From positions 372,001 to 436,000 of the forward strand of contig CAVSID010000002.1 in assembly GCA_963727915.1 (NCBI GenBank): DNA of 64,000 bases, read 5' to 3'. The stretch is from CAWAND01 sp963727915 (lineage in GTDB: Bacteria > Chloroflexota > Anaerolineae > Anaerolineales > E44-bin32). The notes under the pieces are model-generated. The model did not search any database and had not been told where the DNA came from. It saw only the letters and a list, made by a program, of their open reading frames with translations. This document shows positions 48,533-56,148 of this stretch, piece by piece. Position 1 is the first letter of the stretch; each line of letters begins with the position of its first letter. The position numbers and the translations under genes were made by a program.

Positions 48533-49651
48533 CTAAGGGGCGGTCAGCGCTCCCTGATGGGTAGCCACATAGACGTTTGTCTCCGAGCCGTTTCCCAGCT
48601 CGAAGTACACGAAGTAGGTGCCTGCCTGGTAGACAAGGTCGGTGTACCAGATGGCCTTGCCGCCCTCGACCAGTTGGGGCACGAGCACCGGGTTAGCGTC
48701 GAACCGGCGCCACGTGATGCCATCCTGGCTCAACGCCAAGCCAAGCTTGCCTTGCACGCCGGCGCCGCTGCGGTACAGCATTACCCAACCCTCCGGGGTG
48801 TGCTGCACGCGCGGCTGGTGGACGAAACTGTGATCCCAGGCGGAGCTGTCCTCAGCCGGTGAAAGGACAGGGTCGCTCTCGGCCAGCGCGTCGGCAGAGG
48901 TCGCCGGATCGTCGTACTTAGTCCAGTGCACACCATCAGCCGAGGTTGCCCGTCCGATCTGCCAGGTGTTGCTTGAGGTCGACGAGCCACCGGTGTAGAA
49001 CATCACGTAGCCATCATCGGTTGGGATCACCGACGGCGCCAGGACGGTGTAGGAGTCCCATGCCCCGCTGGAGCCCGGTTCCAGTACTGGCGCTGGATCC
49101 GCCGTCCAAGGGCCGTTCAGATCGGAGGCGGTTGCCCGGCCGATCTTGCTCGACGCCGAGCTGGACTGGGTATCCCAGGTGTAGAAGTACAGGATGTATT
49201 GGTCCCCGACCTTCAAGATACTGGATGCCAGCAGGGTGTATCCGGCGTAATCTACCCCGTCCTCGGTGAACAGCGGCTGATCGCCTTCGCGGCGCCAGTG
49301 GAGGCCATCACCGGACACAGCGTGCCCAACTCCGACTTTGGCCGGCCAAGATGCGAATCCATTGGGGAACATCTGGAACTGCCCGTCGACGTACCCGGCA
49401 GCACCGGGGTCCGTGTAGCGACCGTCGTAGTCACCCGCCGGACCATGGGTCACGACCGGCATGTCTGCGCCCAAGACGAATGTCACCCCTGAGTCAGCGG
49501 GCACGGGCGCTGCGGCCGTATCGGTCGGCGCCACCGTCGGCGCCGCAGTGGGCGCCGTGGTCGCTGGCAGGGACGTCACCGGCGGGGCGCTTGGACCACA
49601 GCCTGCCACGATCAAACCTACCAGAACGAGCCATGCCATTCGTGTTCGCAT
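48533..49651 (-). CDS. Lipoprotein with GH43/GH32-like five-bladed propeller
   Basis: A ~372-residue lipoprotein. The lipobox is LIVAGCGPS, followed by an Ala/Thr/Pro linker (PATTAPTAAPTVAPTDTAA). The rest is a propeller resembling glycoside hydrolase clan J or its sugar-binding relatives (ASDLNGPWTADPAPVLEPGS, YVMFYTGGSSTSSNTWQIGR, WVMLYRSGAGVQGKLGLALS and SQDGITWRRFDANPVLVPQL). Catalytic Asp and Glu residues were not assigned by eye. It is probably exposed at the surface and could act on or bind glycans. The ATG at 49651 is chosen over one 21 nt upstream. Confidence 0.75.
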   Translation of the reverse strand: MRTRMAWLVLVGLIVAGCGPSAPPVTSLPATTAPTAAPTVAPTDTAAAPVPADSGVTFVLGADMPVVTHGPAGDYDGRYTDPGAAGYVDGQFQMFPNGFASWPAKVGVGHAVSGDGLHWRREGDQPLFTEDGVDYAGYTLLASSILKVGDQYILYFYTWDTQSSSASSKIGRATASDLNGPWTADPAPVLEPGSSGAWDSYTVLAPSVIPTDDGYVMFYTGGSSTSSNTWQIGRATSADGVHWTKYDDPATSADALAESDPVLSPAEDSSAWDHSFVHQPRVQHTPEGWVMLYRSGAGVQGKLGLALSQDGITWRRFDANPVLVPQLVEGGKAIWYTDLVYQAGTYFVYFELGNGSETNVYVATHQGALTAP

Positions 49652-49847
49652 ACCACCCGCCTCCCAAGTCACCGTCGTCGCATTTCGCGGCGGAGGTTCC
49701 CCTCCCCGCCACAGAGCCTATGGCACATCGCTTACACGTTCATTACGGACAACCGGGGCCTTAGGTTCAGCGCCGAGCCTAGTCGGACCGACATGGCATG
49801 GATGGTATTGGGATGTGATCGACTGGGAGTCTGGAGCAAGCGAAGCG

Positions 49848-50735
49848 CTACAGGGTGAGACTGAGCTGCTGGTAGGTTGGTTGCGAGTTGCCCGGACGAT
49901 CACACAGGTGATGGGTCTGTTTGAGATCTGAGACCATAGAGGTCAGACCCTGCTGGAACCGTTTGGGCGCGAAATCGCCCGGATAGAAGCGCCGATAGGC
50001 GGCCAGCAATTCGGGGTGCTCCGTCTCCAGAAAGGCCATGAAATGCTCGCGTGTGCCGGGCTTCAAGTAGAGCGTCTGAACACCCAGAAAGTGTGCGCCG
50101 TGGTCGGCGGCCGCCTCCACGACCGCCTCCAGGCCCCGCCTGTCGTCCGTCAAGCCGGGGATGACCGGCGCCAGCAGCACGCCGGCGCGGACCCCCGCCG
50201 AGGCCAGCCGGGCCATCGCCCGCAGCCGCTGCTCAGGGGGAGGCGTCCCCGGCTCGAGTTCTCGCCACAGATCGGCGTCGACCGTCGTCAGGCTAAAGCA
50301 GACGCTCACCGCACGTTTTGCCGCCAGTCGGCGCAACACATCGATGTCACGCACGATCAGGGTGCCTTTCGTGACCAGACTAACCGGTGTCCCGTGGTCG
50401 AGGCAGGCCTGCAGACACCCCCGCGTCAATCGGTAGCGGCCCTCGATGGGCTGATAGGGGTCAGTGGCCGTGCCGAGCATCACATTCTCCCCGATCCAGC
50501 CCGGCCGGCGCAGCTCGAGGCGAAGCTTGTCGACGATGTTGGTCTTGACAAAGATGATCGTCGGGAAATCCTCCCCGGCGTCGAGCTCGAGGAATCCATG
50601 GTAGCGCCGGGCATAGCAATAGTGGCAGCCGTGGACACACCCCTGGTAGGGATTCAGGCTCCACTTGAAGGACATCCCCCGTACCCGGTTGAGCGCCGAG
50701 CGACAGCGTTTCTCTTCGTAATGGACGGAGCCCAT
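49848..50735 (-). CDS. SPL-like radical SAM protein (Rv2578c type)
   Basis: A 295-residue radical SAM enzyme. The iron-sulfur ligands are Cys33, Cys37 and Cys40 in YQGCVHGCHYCYAR, with FVKTNIVDKL, VMLGTATDPYQPIEGRYRLT and VTKGTLIVRDIDVL as family blocks. This family is related to spore photoproduct lyase, but its substrate is unproven. It probably acts on DNA, since it has a LexA-type box at its promoter and sits among repair genes. The ATG at 50735 has GGGAGG upstream with a short spacing. Confidence 0.87.
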   Translation of the reverse strand: MGSVHYEEKRCRSALNRVRGMSFKWSLNPYQGCVHGCHYCYARRYHGFLELDAGEDFPTIIFVKTNIVDKLRLELRRPGWIGENVMLGTATDPYQPIEGRYRLTRGCLQACLDHGTPVSLVTKGTLIVRDIDVLRRLAAKRAVSVCFSLTTVDADLWRELEPGTPPPEQRLRAMARLASAGVRAGVLLAPVIPGLTDDRRGLEAVVEAAADHGAHFLGVQTLYLKPGTREHFMAFLETEHPELLAAYRRFYPGDFAPKRFQQGLTSMVSDLKQTHHLCDRPGNSQPTYQQLSLTL

Positions 50736-50760
50736 GCGCCTCCCGACCCGATTGCCAATA

Positions 50761-50772
50761 GAACGGATGTTC
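50761..50772 (-). promoter_or_regulatory. LexA-type operator of the radical SAM gene
   Basis: The palindrome GAACATCCGTTC matches the Gram-positive-type SOS box GAAC-N4-GTTC. It begins one base downstream of the -10 element and covers the predicted transcription start, a classical repressor position. Confidence 0.65.
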
Positions 50773-50773
50773 C

Positions 50774-50802
50774 ATTGTAGGTGGGCGCGTGGGCTCTGTC
50801 AA
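50774..50802 (-). promoter_or_regulatory. Promoter of the radical SAM gene
   Basis: On minus, a perfect TTGACA (50802-50797), 17-bp spacer and TACAAT (50779-50774). Transcription should start near 50767, inside the LexA-type box. Confidence 0.7.
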
Positions 50803-50834
50803 CCCATGAGGCAGATAGGTTGTCTCGCAAGCAA

Positions 50835-50860
50835 GGAGCGGGCCCCGTAGGGCCCGCTCC
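50835..50860 (-). terminator. Terminator-like hairpin after the SdrD-B lipoprotein gene
   Basis: GGAGCGGGCCC, loop CGTA and GGGCCCGCTCC form an 11-bp stem 23 nt beyond the minus-strand stop at 50883. There is only a weak T tail (TTGCTTGC). Confidence 0.5.
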
Positions 50861-50882
50861 GGTCATCCGGCGCTTGGCTCGG

Positions 50883-52282
50883 CTAGCCCACGATTTCCAA
50901 AAAGGCGAAGTTGACGCCCGAGCGGTGCTCATCGGCGCCCAGATTCACCTGCTGGTAGGGATCGCCGCCTCCCCCAAAACCACTCGGATACATCGTCCCC
51001 CAGCCGTACGAAGCCGCAGGGAGCGTGCTCTTCTTGACGGTGACACAGTAGGTACCGGGGGGCAGCTCGCCAAAGCTGTAGCTGCCGTTGGAAGCGGTCT
51101 TGGTCGACCGGTACCCGCTGGAGGAGCACGAGCCCTGCCCCAGGGTCACGGTGACACCGCCAAAGCCCGATCCCGACGGGCTGGAGCTGGTACCGCGGTA
51201 GACATTGCCGGAAATCGTCCCCTGCGGAGTCGGTGTCGGGGTCGGCGGGACGTAGCATGCACCCGGTTCGGAGCCGTTGGGCGTGAACCCGTAGCCCCAG
51301 CGGCACGAATTGTCGACTTGTGCCAGCTGGTTCAAAGGATAATTGCTGGCCCCCGACACCGGCGAGCCGGCGTCCACCGGGCTGAAGTGGTCGTTGTAGT
51401 CGAAGAACGCTGGATTTTGCGGTCCGGCGTCGGCCCACACCCCCCACATGAACTCGCCTGGCGCGCCGATCAGGGACTGCTTGAAGGCGATCTGGATTTG
51501 CGAACCGGAGTTGGGCGAACGGCGAATCCAGGCGGAGTCCGGATCGGCTCCCTGGCCGCTGTCGAAGGCAACCAGATCGTAGCCATTGCCGGTTTGGGGC
51601 GGCGGCTCGGCTTTGATTGGGGTGGAATCGCCGACGTCGTTGTTGGTGTCCTGCAGCGCCTGCACGCCATCCGTGGTCCAATTCGTGTCCGGCGGCGCCA
51701 ACCCCCAAATCAACCAGTCACCTCGCCCATCCTTGTCAATGTCCACCTCAACCCCGTAGCGGACCGAGCCATCAGTTGGTGGCGAGTCCTCCAGATAAGC
51801 GTGACGTAGTACCAGGGACTCGAGGCGCTCAGTTCGCCCCGGGTGAGGTCAAGATAGCCCAGGTAGTCCATGCTTCTCGGACGTGAATGGTCGTTCAAAC
51901 AGGAGGGCAATCGAAATTGTCCCCGATGGCTCGCCGCTCAGCGGCCAGGGCCTTGGATGAGCGATCGGTCATGAAGCTGTTGGTGGTACCCGGGGTTCCC
52001 CGGGATGCTGGTGTGAACCACTGTGGCGGTCGCAGTCGGTTCGGCGACGGTGGCGGTCGCTTCGGGCACAGCCGTGGCGGCCGGGGCCCCGGGCTCAGTC
52101 GCCGAAGGCACCGCACCCTGCGTGGACATGGCCACCTGGGTGCCCACTGCCTGCAGCGTGAGTTGGTCAGACGAAACCTGCGGCGTCCCTAGCTGCGTTG
52201 GGAGGCTGCACGCCAGGCTTACGATAAGCAAAACGGCCAATGGGAGAGAGAGGCGATGAAGGTTGCGGTGGTGCAAAGACAT
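50883..52282 (-). CDS. Lipoprotein with Thr-rich linker and C-terminal SdrD-B-like domain (several frame breaks)
   Basis: A ~465-residue surface lipoprotein. The start ATG at 52282 leads to a signal with lipobox Cys (AVLLIVSLACSLPTQ), then an Ala/Thr/Pro linker (PEATATVAEPTATATVVHTS). Beyond breaks near 52010, 51905 and 51800 comes a beta-rich domain (MDYLGYLDLTRGELSASSPW, then VDIDKDGRGDWLIWGLAPPD) resembling choice-of-anchor or DOMON-like modules. The C-terminus is a carboxypeptidase-regulatory or SdrD-B-type domain (ISGNVYRGTSSSPSGSGFGG, then YSFGELPPGTYCVTVKKSTL). The joining of frames in the middle is tentative. No enzymatic motif seen. Confidence 0.62.
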
Positions 52283-52430
52283 GACGGGTCTCCTCAGGCT
52301 CTGTCTGGCGGCCCAGATTGGACCGCCGGGCGGGTCGTCCGGCAATCCCCTCCTGCGTTCCTCCAATGATACGCAAACCCCGCCCTTCCCGCCAGGTCGT
52401 CCCGGGGGGCGACACAGCGCCAAGGGACCT

Positions 52431-52874
52431 TCAGCGGTCTTCCCAGGGCGGGACGTCTTCCCCGACGCTCCACAGAAAGACGTAGGCCCCGGTGCGTCCG
52501 AGATGTTCAAATGTCGCCTGAAGTTGGCGGTTGACATCAGGGTATGGGCGGTCATCGAGCGATCTGAGGAAATCCTGCATCGAGCCGAAATCGGCCCTCA
52601 GCGCGAGGACCTTGCGTGCGTTCCAAACCGCCGCCTCGATCTTGCGCCGGTTGCGAACGATCGATTCGTCCTGGAGCAGCACGTCTACATCGCCCGGTGA
52701 CAGGGAGGCCACTTTCTCGACCGAGAATCCATGAAACGCCTTGCGGAAGGCGGGCCATTTCCGTTCAACAACCTTCCAGCTGAACCCGGCCTGGAAGACC
52801 GCCTTGGTCATCTGTTCCAGATAACCGTCGTCATCCTCGGGCACGCCGCGGGGCGGGATGATCATCTCGGGCAC
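52431..52874 (-). CDS. DNA-3-methyladenine glycosylase I-like protein (Tag family, divergent)
   Basis: A ~147-residue protein matching the helical core of Tag: VFQAGFSWKVVERKWPAFRK, then AFHGFSVEKVASLSPGDVDV and RNRRKIEAAVWNARKVL. The N-terminal zinc-binding Cys/Trp motif and the Glu that precedes the QAG-SW motif in the usual family (LEGAQAGLSW) are not evident; here the position reads AVFQAGFSW. So it may have changed activity. The GTG start at 52874 is chosen because GGGAGG lies 5 nt upstream; the longer frame to 52910 has none. Dyad D sits 14 nt upstream. Confidence 0.75.
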   Translation of the reverse strand: MPEMIIPPRGVPEDDDGYLEQMTKAVFQAGFSWKVVERKWPAFRKAFHGFSVEKVASLSPGDVDVLLQDESIVRNRRKIEAAVWNARKVLALRADFGSMQDFLRSLDDRPYPDVNRQLQATFEHLGRTGAYVFLWSVGEDVPPWEDR

Positions 52875-52887
52875 GGCCGCCTCCCAT

Positions 52888-52905
52888 TTGTGAACAGTCT
52901 CACAA
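52888..52905 (-). promoter_or_regulatory. TTGTGA-N6-TCACAA dyad D, upstream of the Tag-like gene
   Basis: On minus it reads TTGTGAGACTGTTCACAA and ends 14 nt before the inferred start codon at 52874. It follows the predicted promoter at 52917-52945 (start ~52910), i.e. about +5 to +22, a position expected for repression. Confidence 0.7.
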
Positions 52906-52916
52906 ATCACATCTCA

Positions 52917-52945
52917 TTACATTATGCCCTTGAATCTACACCCAA
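52917..52945 (-). promoter_or_regulatory. Promoter of the Tag-like gene
   Basis: On minus TTGGGT (52945-52940), 17-bp spacer and TGTAAT (52922-52917) predict a start near 52910. The -10 has five of six consensus bases. Confidence 0.45.
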
Positions 52946-53111
52946 AACTCGGAGAAGGCCCTGGATCTGCGCACAAGTGACCGGCGGAGCGACGCTACAG
53001 ACCGTCGGGCCGCCATGCCCGCCAGGCCCAGGACGAGGACCGGCGCTGGGATACCCGGGTCTTGTCTCTGGCGCTCCGCCCTATCCCGGCGCATAATGGG
53101 ATGGTCATGCC

Positions 53112-53922
53112 TTGAGCGCCAAAAACAGCCACATGTCGCCAGATCTGACCCAAACGCTTCGCTCCCGAGCCTTCCTCGCCATCGGCGCCGCTGTCTTGGC
53201 TGGTAGCCGCAGGGATTTCGCCTCGGACGCCCGCAGAATGGTCGCCGGACTCAATCCGCCCCTTCGCCTGCTTTCGGAGCCACCTGCGCTCGCGCCGGGA
53301 GGGGCGGTGGTGGTTGTCAATCACTACGCCCGGCCTAGGTTTCAAGCGTGGTGGATCGCCCTCGCCGTCTCGTCCAGCATCGATCGGCCGATCACCTGGG
53401 TAATCACCAGCGAATGGACCGCCACGCATGCGCCGCACCGATGGATCCTGCCGACGGCCAGCCGATGGAGCCTGAGACGGATTGCCAGGTGCTACGGGTT
53501 CTTCGCCATGCCGCCGATGCCGCCGCGTGAAGGGGATGCTCCGGCCCGGGCCCGGGCCGTGCGGGAGATTCTGCCGCTTCATGGCCACGCAGTCGGAGCC
53601 GACCCTCGGGCTCGCTCCGGAGGGCGGAGACTCGCGAACCCCTGGCCTCCAGCCGCCGCCGCCCGGGAGCGGGCAATTCCTGGGGCACCTGGCGCGCAGC
53701 GGCGCGGCCTTCATCCCCGTTGGGGTGTTCGAGGCCGAGGGCGGCCTCTGCCTGCGATTTGGGTCTCCCTTCCACATCGAGCCCGGATCCGGTGCGCCAG
53801 AAGCACCTGCCGACACCGTCATCCGCGCCATTGCTGCGCAGCTCCCGGCGGGTCTGCCGCGGATCCTACGCCTAGGAGAGACACCTTGCAGCGAGCACCA
53901 AGCCGAGAATTGGTTACCCTGA
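53112..53922 (+). CDS. PlsC-like lysophospholipid acyltransferase (one frame break)
   Basis: A ~270-residue acyltransferase. The N-terminal catalytic segment is VVVVNHYARPRFQAWWIALA (NHxxxx variant of the HX4D motif), and after a break near 53580 the second frame gives TLGLAPEGGDSRTPGLQPPP with GQFLGHLARSGAAFIPVGVF and CLRFGSPFHIEP. The order matches glycerophospholipid acyltransferases, but the Asp of HX4D is not seen. The start is TTG at 53112. The main frame runs on into the MFS gene as a 670-codon ORF, which I take as an artefact. Confidence 0.7.
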
Positions 53923-55124
53923 ACGCGTTCTGGCTGGGGCTGGCCTTCATGTGGAACAGCCTGCACGTGCTGGTGCTACCTGCGGTCCTGCTTACCTTTG
54001 TTCCCGACGCCAAGAAGAACACGATCCTCGGTCTGCTGACCTTCATGGGCCTGCTCATCGCCACCGTCGTCCAACCCCTCTCGGGCGCGCTGAGCGACCG
54101 CTGGTCATCGCGCTTCGGCCGGAGGCGACCCCTGATGGGCCTGGGGATTGTGCTCGATCTCCTGTTTCTGGGCGGAATGGCGATGGCCGGTGGGCTTCCC
54201 TGGCTGGCCCTTTCGTACTTCGGCCTACAGATCGCTTCCAACATCGGGCACGGTCCGGCGCAGGGTTTGATGCACGACAGGGTGCCCAAGGCGCAAATGG
54301 GCACGGCCAGTGGGGTAAAGAATCTGTTCGATATGGGCGGGGCCGTGCTGGCCGCCCTGGTCACAGGGCGAGTCCTCGAGCCTTCCTCGCCCGGCATCGC
54401 CTACTTCATCATCGCCGCACTTCTGGTTGGCAGTGCCGCCATAACCCTGTTTGGCACCAGCGAGGCTCCAACCGGCGAAAGACAACCGGCTCCGCCCTGG
54501 CGCGACCAGTTTTCGCTCGACCTTCGGGCCCACGCGCCCTTCTGGCGACTGATCCTGGCGCGAGGCATCTTTCTGGTCGGGGTGCTGGCGGTCCAGGGGT
54601 TCGCCGAGTACTTCGTCAAAGACGTGCTCAAGGCGGCTGACCCGGTTCGCTTGACCGGGAATCTTCTGGCGTCAATCGTGCTCTCGATCATGGTGTTTGC
54701 CATGCTCGCCGGCCGCCTTTCGGACCGTATCGGACGCAAGCCGATGCACGTCGTCGCCTCCCTCTTAACCGCCAGTGGCAGCCTTCTGCTCCTCACCGCA
54801 CGCTCCACCCCGGCTGTGCTCGCTTTCGGCATCGTCGTCGGAGGCGGCATCGGCGTGTTCCTGACCGCCAACTGGGCGCTGGCCAATGACCTGGCGCCTG
54901 CCGGCGAGGGCGGAAAATTCCTCGGCCTGACCAACCTGGCCACGGCTGGGGCCGGGGCCGTCAGCCGTTTAGCTGGACCCGGCATCGATCTGCTCAACGC
55001 GCTCCGGCCGGGTGTGTATCTCGGCTACGCCGGGCTGTTCGCCGGCGCTGCGGTCCTGGCGCTGGTGAGCCTGGTCATCCTTAGGGGCGTCCCCGATCCT
55101 ACCGTCGCGAAGGCCAGAGAGTGA
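53886..55124 (+). CDS. MFS transporter (SLC45/GPH-like)
   Basis: A ~412-residue permease with ~12 helices. Motif A-like segments are PLSGALSDRWSSRFGRRRPL and LAGRLSDRIGRKPMHVVASL. The N-terminus is LNAFWLGLAFMWNSLHVLVL. The arginine-rich loop with the GRRRP pattern recalls the sucrose/glycoside-pentoside-hexuronide branch. The TTG at 53886 has AGGAGA 7 nt upstream and gives a 37-base overlap with the acyltransferase end. Transport substrate unknown; adjacency to an acyltransferase hints at lysophospholipid movement, as in LplT-Aas, but this is inference. Confidence 0.8.
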   Translation: MQRAPSRELVTLNAFWLGLAFMWNSLHVLVLPAVLLTFVPDAKKNTILGLLTFMGLLIATVVQPLSGALSDRWSSRFGRRRPLMGLGIVLDLLFLGGMAMAGGLPWLALSYFGLQIASNIGHGPAQGLMHDRVPKAQMGTASGVKNLFDMGGAVLAALVTGRVLEPSSPGIAYFIIAALLVGSAAITLFGTSEAPTGERQPAPPWRDQFSLDLRAHAPFWRLILARGIFLVGVLAVQGFAEYFVKDVLKAADPVRLTGNLLASIVLSIMVFAMLAGRLSDRIGRKPMHVVASLLTASGSLLLLTARSTPAVLAFGIVVGGGIGVFLTANWALANDLAPAGEGGKFLGLTNLATAGAGAVSRLAGPGIDLLNALRPGVYLGYAGLFAGAAVLALVSLVILRGVPDPTVAKARE

Positions 55125-55252
55125 TGAACATGTGAATTTGCGTCACCCTGCCATTTCGGAGATGCGGGGATGTTGACCGCCGAGGTCGTCGGGGTACGGG
55201 GATCAGAATCTACCGGCTTGGTGCTGGGGGCTTGCGGTCTGGGGCGGTTCGC

Positions 55253-56065
55253 TCACGGCCAATCGATCTTGACCGGGTCGGTGTAACCGTGCTTCTCGAC
55301 GGCGTATAGCTTCCCAGAAGATGGCGAGTCGCAGTCCGTGTCGTCGGTGAGGGTGAGCGACGTGCCGTCGGTGTGAACGGCAGTGTCAAAGAGGACTCCC
55401 TTCTGGCACAGACGGGCCTCAATCATGTAACCCCGAAAGTCGTCCTCGGTCATCCAGACCGAATCCCACGTCACCGTCACCTCATTCCCGTTCCGCTTGG
55501 CATCGACGTTGTGTGGTTGGCCGTACAAGACGGAATGCGGCAGACGGGTCTGGGTCACCACCACGCTCTTGACGTTGCCATCGACGGTCACGACTGAGGC
55601 CGCCACCCAACAGGCATAGTTCAGCTTGTCGAAGCGGACCCAGAGCCAGGTGGCGCTGTAATTACAATTCCAGAGCAGGCCATGATCACCTGCGTACAGA
55701 TCGCCGGCATGCAGGTAGGCAGTCCCGGGGCCGTAGCGGCAGTGGGCGGCCGCCTCTGAAACCGTGACATCCGGGAAATCGAAAGTCGGCGTGGGCGTGA
55801 TCGACGGCGTCGGAGTGATGCTGGGCGTCAACGTTATCGTCGGTGTCGCCGTATCGGTGAGAGTGGCCGTGAACGTAGGTGTGAATGTCGAGGTAGGGGT
55901 ATGGGTCGGCAAGGGCGTGGCGGTTGGCGTCGGGGTCGGCGTGGCAAGCAGTGCCAAAGGCTGAGTGCAAGCTGCAAGGCCGAGTTCCCAAGCCCCCAGC
56001 GCCGCCAGCCAGACTGCCGGGCTCCGTCTCGGTGTTCGACCACTCCCACGCAGTGACGTTGTCAT
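55253..56065 (-). CDS. Lipoprotein with Thr/Pro repeat linker and SH3-like domain
   Basis: A ~270-residue lipoprotein. The signal has a lipobox Cys (LGLAACTQPLALL), followed by a long repeat (TPTPTPTATPLPTHTPTSTF through TPSITPTPTF). The next domain is SH3b-like (HCRYGPGTAYLHAGDLYAGD, then WLWVRFDKLNYACWVA) and is followed by a fibronectin-like beta domain (NEVTVTWDSVWMTEDDFRGY). The ATG at 56065 is chosen over one 12 nt upstream. Function unknown. Confidence 0.72.
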   Translation of the reverse strand: MTTSLRGSGRTPRRSPAVWLAALGAWELGLAACTQPLALLATPTPTPTATPLPTHTPTSTFTPTFTATLTDTATPTITLTPSITPTPSITPTPTFDFPDVTVSEAAAHCRYGPGTAYLHAGDLYAGDHGLLWNCNYSATWLWVRFDKLNYACWVAASVVTVDGNVKSVVVTQTRLPHSVLYGQPHNVDAKRNGNEVTVTWDSVWMTEDDFRGYMIEARLCQKGVLFDTAVHTDGTSLTLTDDTDCDSPSSGKLYAVEKHGYTDPVKIDWP

Positions 56066-56148
56066 TCTGGGCCGCATTCTAGGCCACCCACAAGCACAAC
56101 TTCAATGACCCATTCGGCCCGGTGCCGGGCGGAGGCGCCAGGCGGGCA

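Noticed and set aside
53112..55124. A single 670-codon acyltransferase-MFS fusion
   Set aside because: The middle ~100 codons are Arg/Pro-rich nonsense, while the second frame (53482-53922) carries the acyltransferase motifs. A TTG with AGGAGA begins the MFS part separately.
55131..55149. Sixth copy of the dyad motif
   Set aside because: It reads GTGACGCAAATTCAC on minus, with altered spacing and outer bases. Too degenerate to list as a site.
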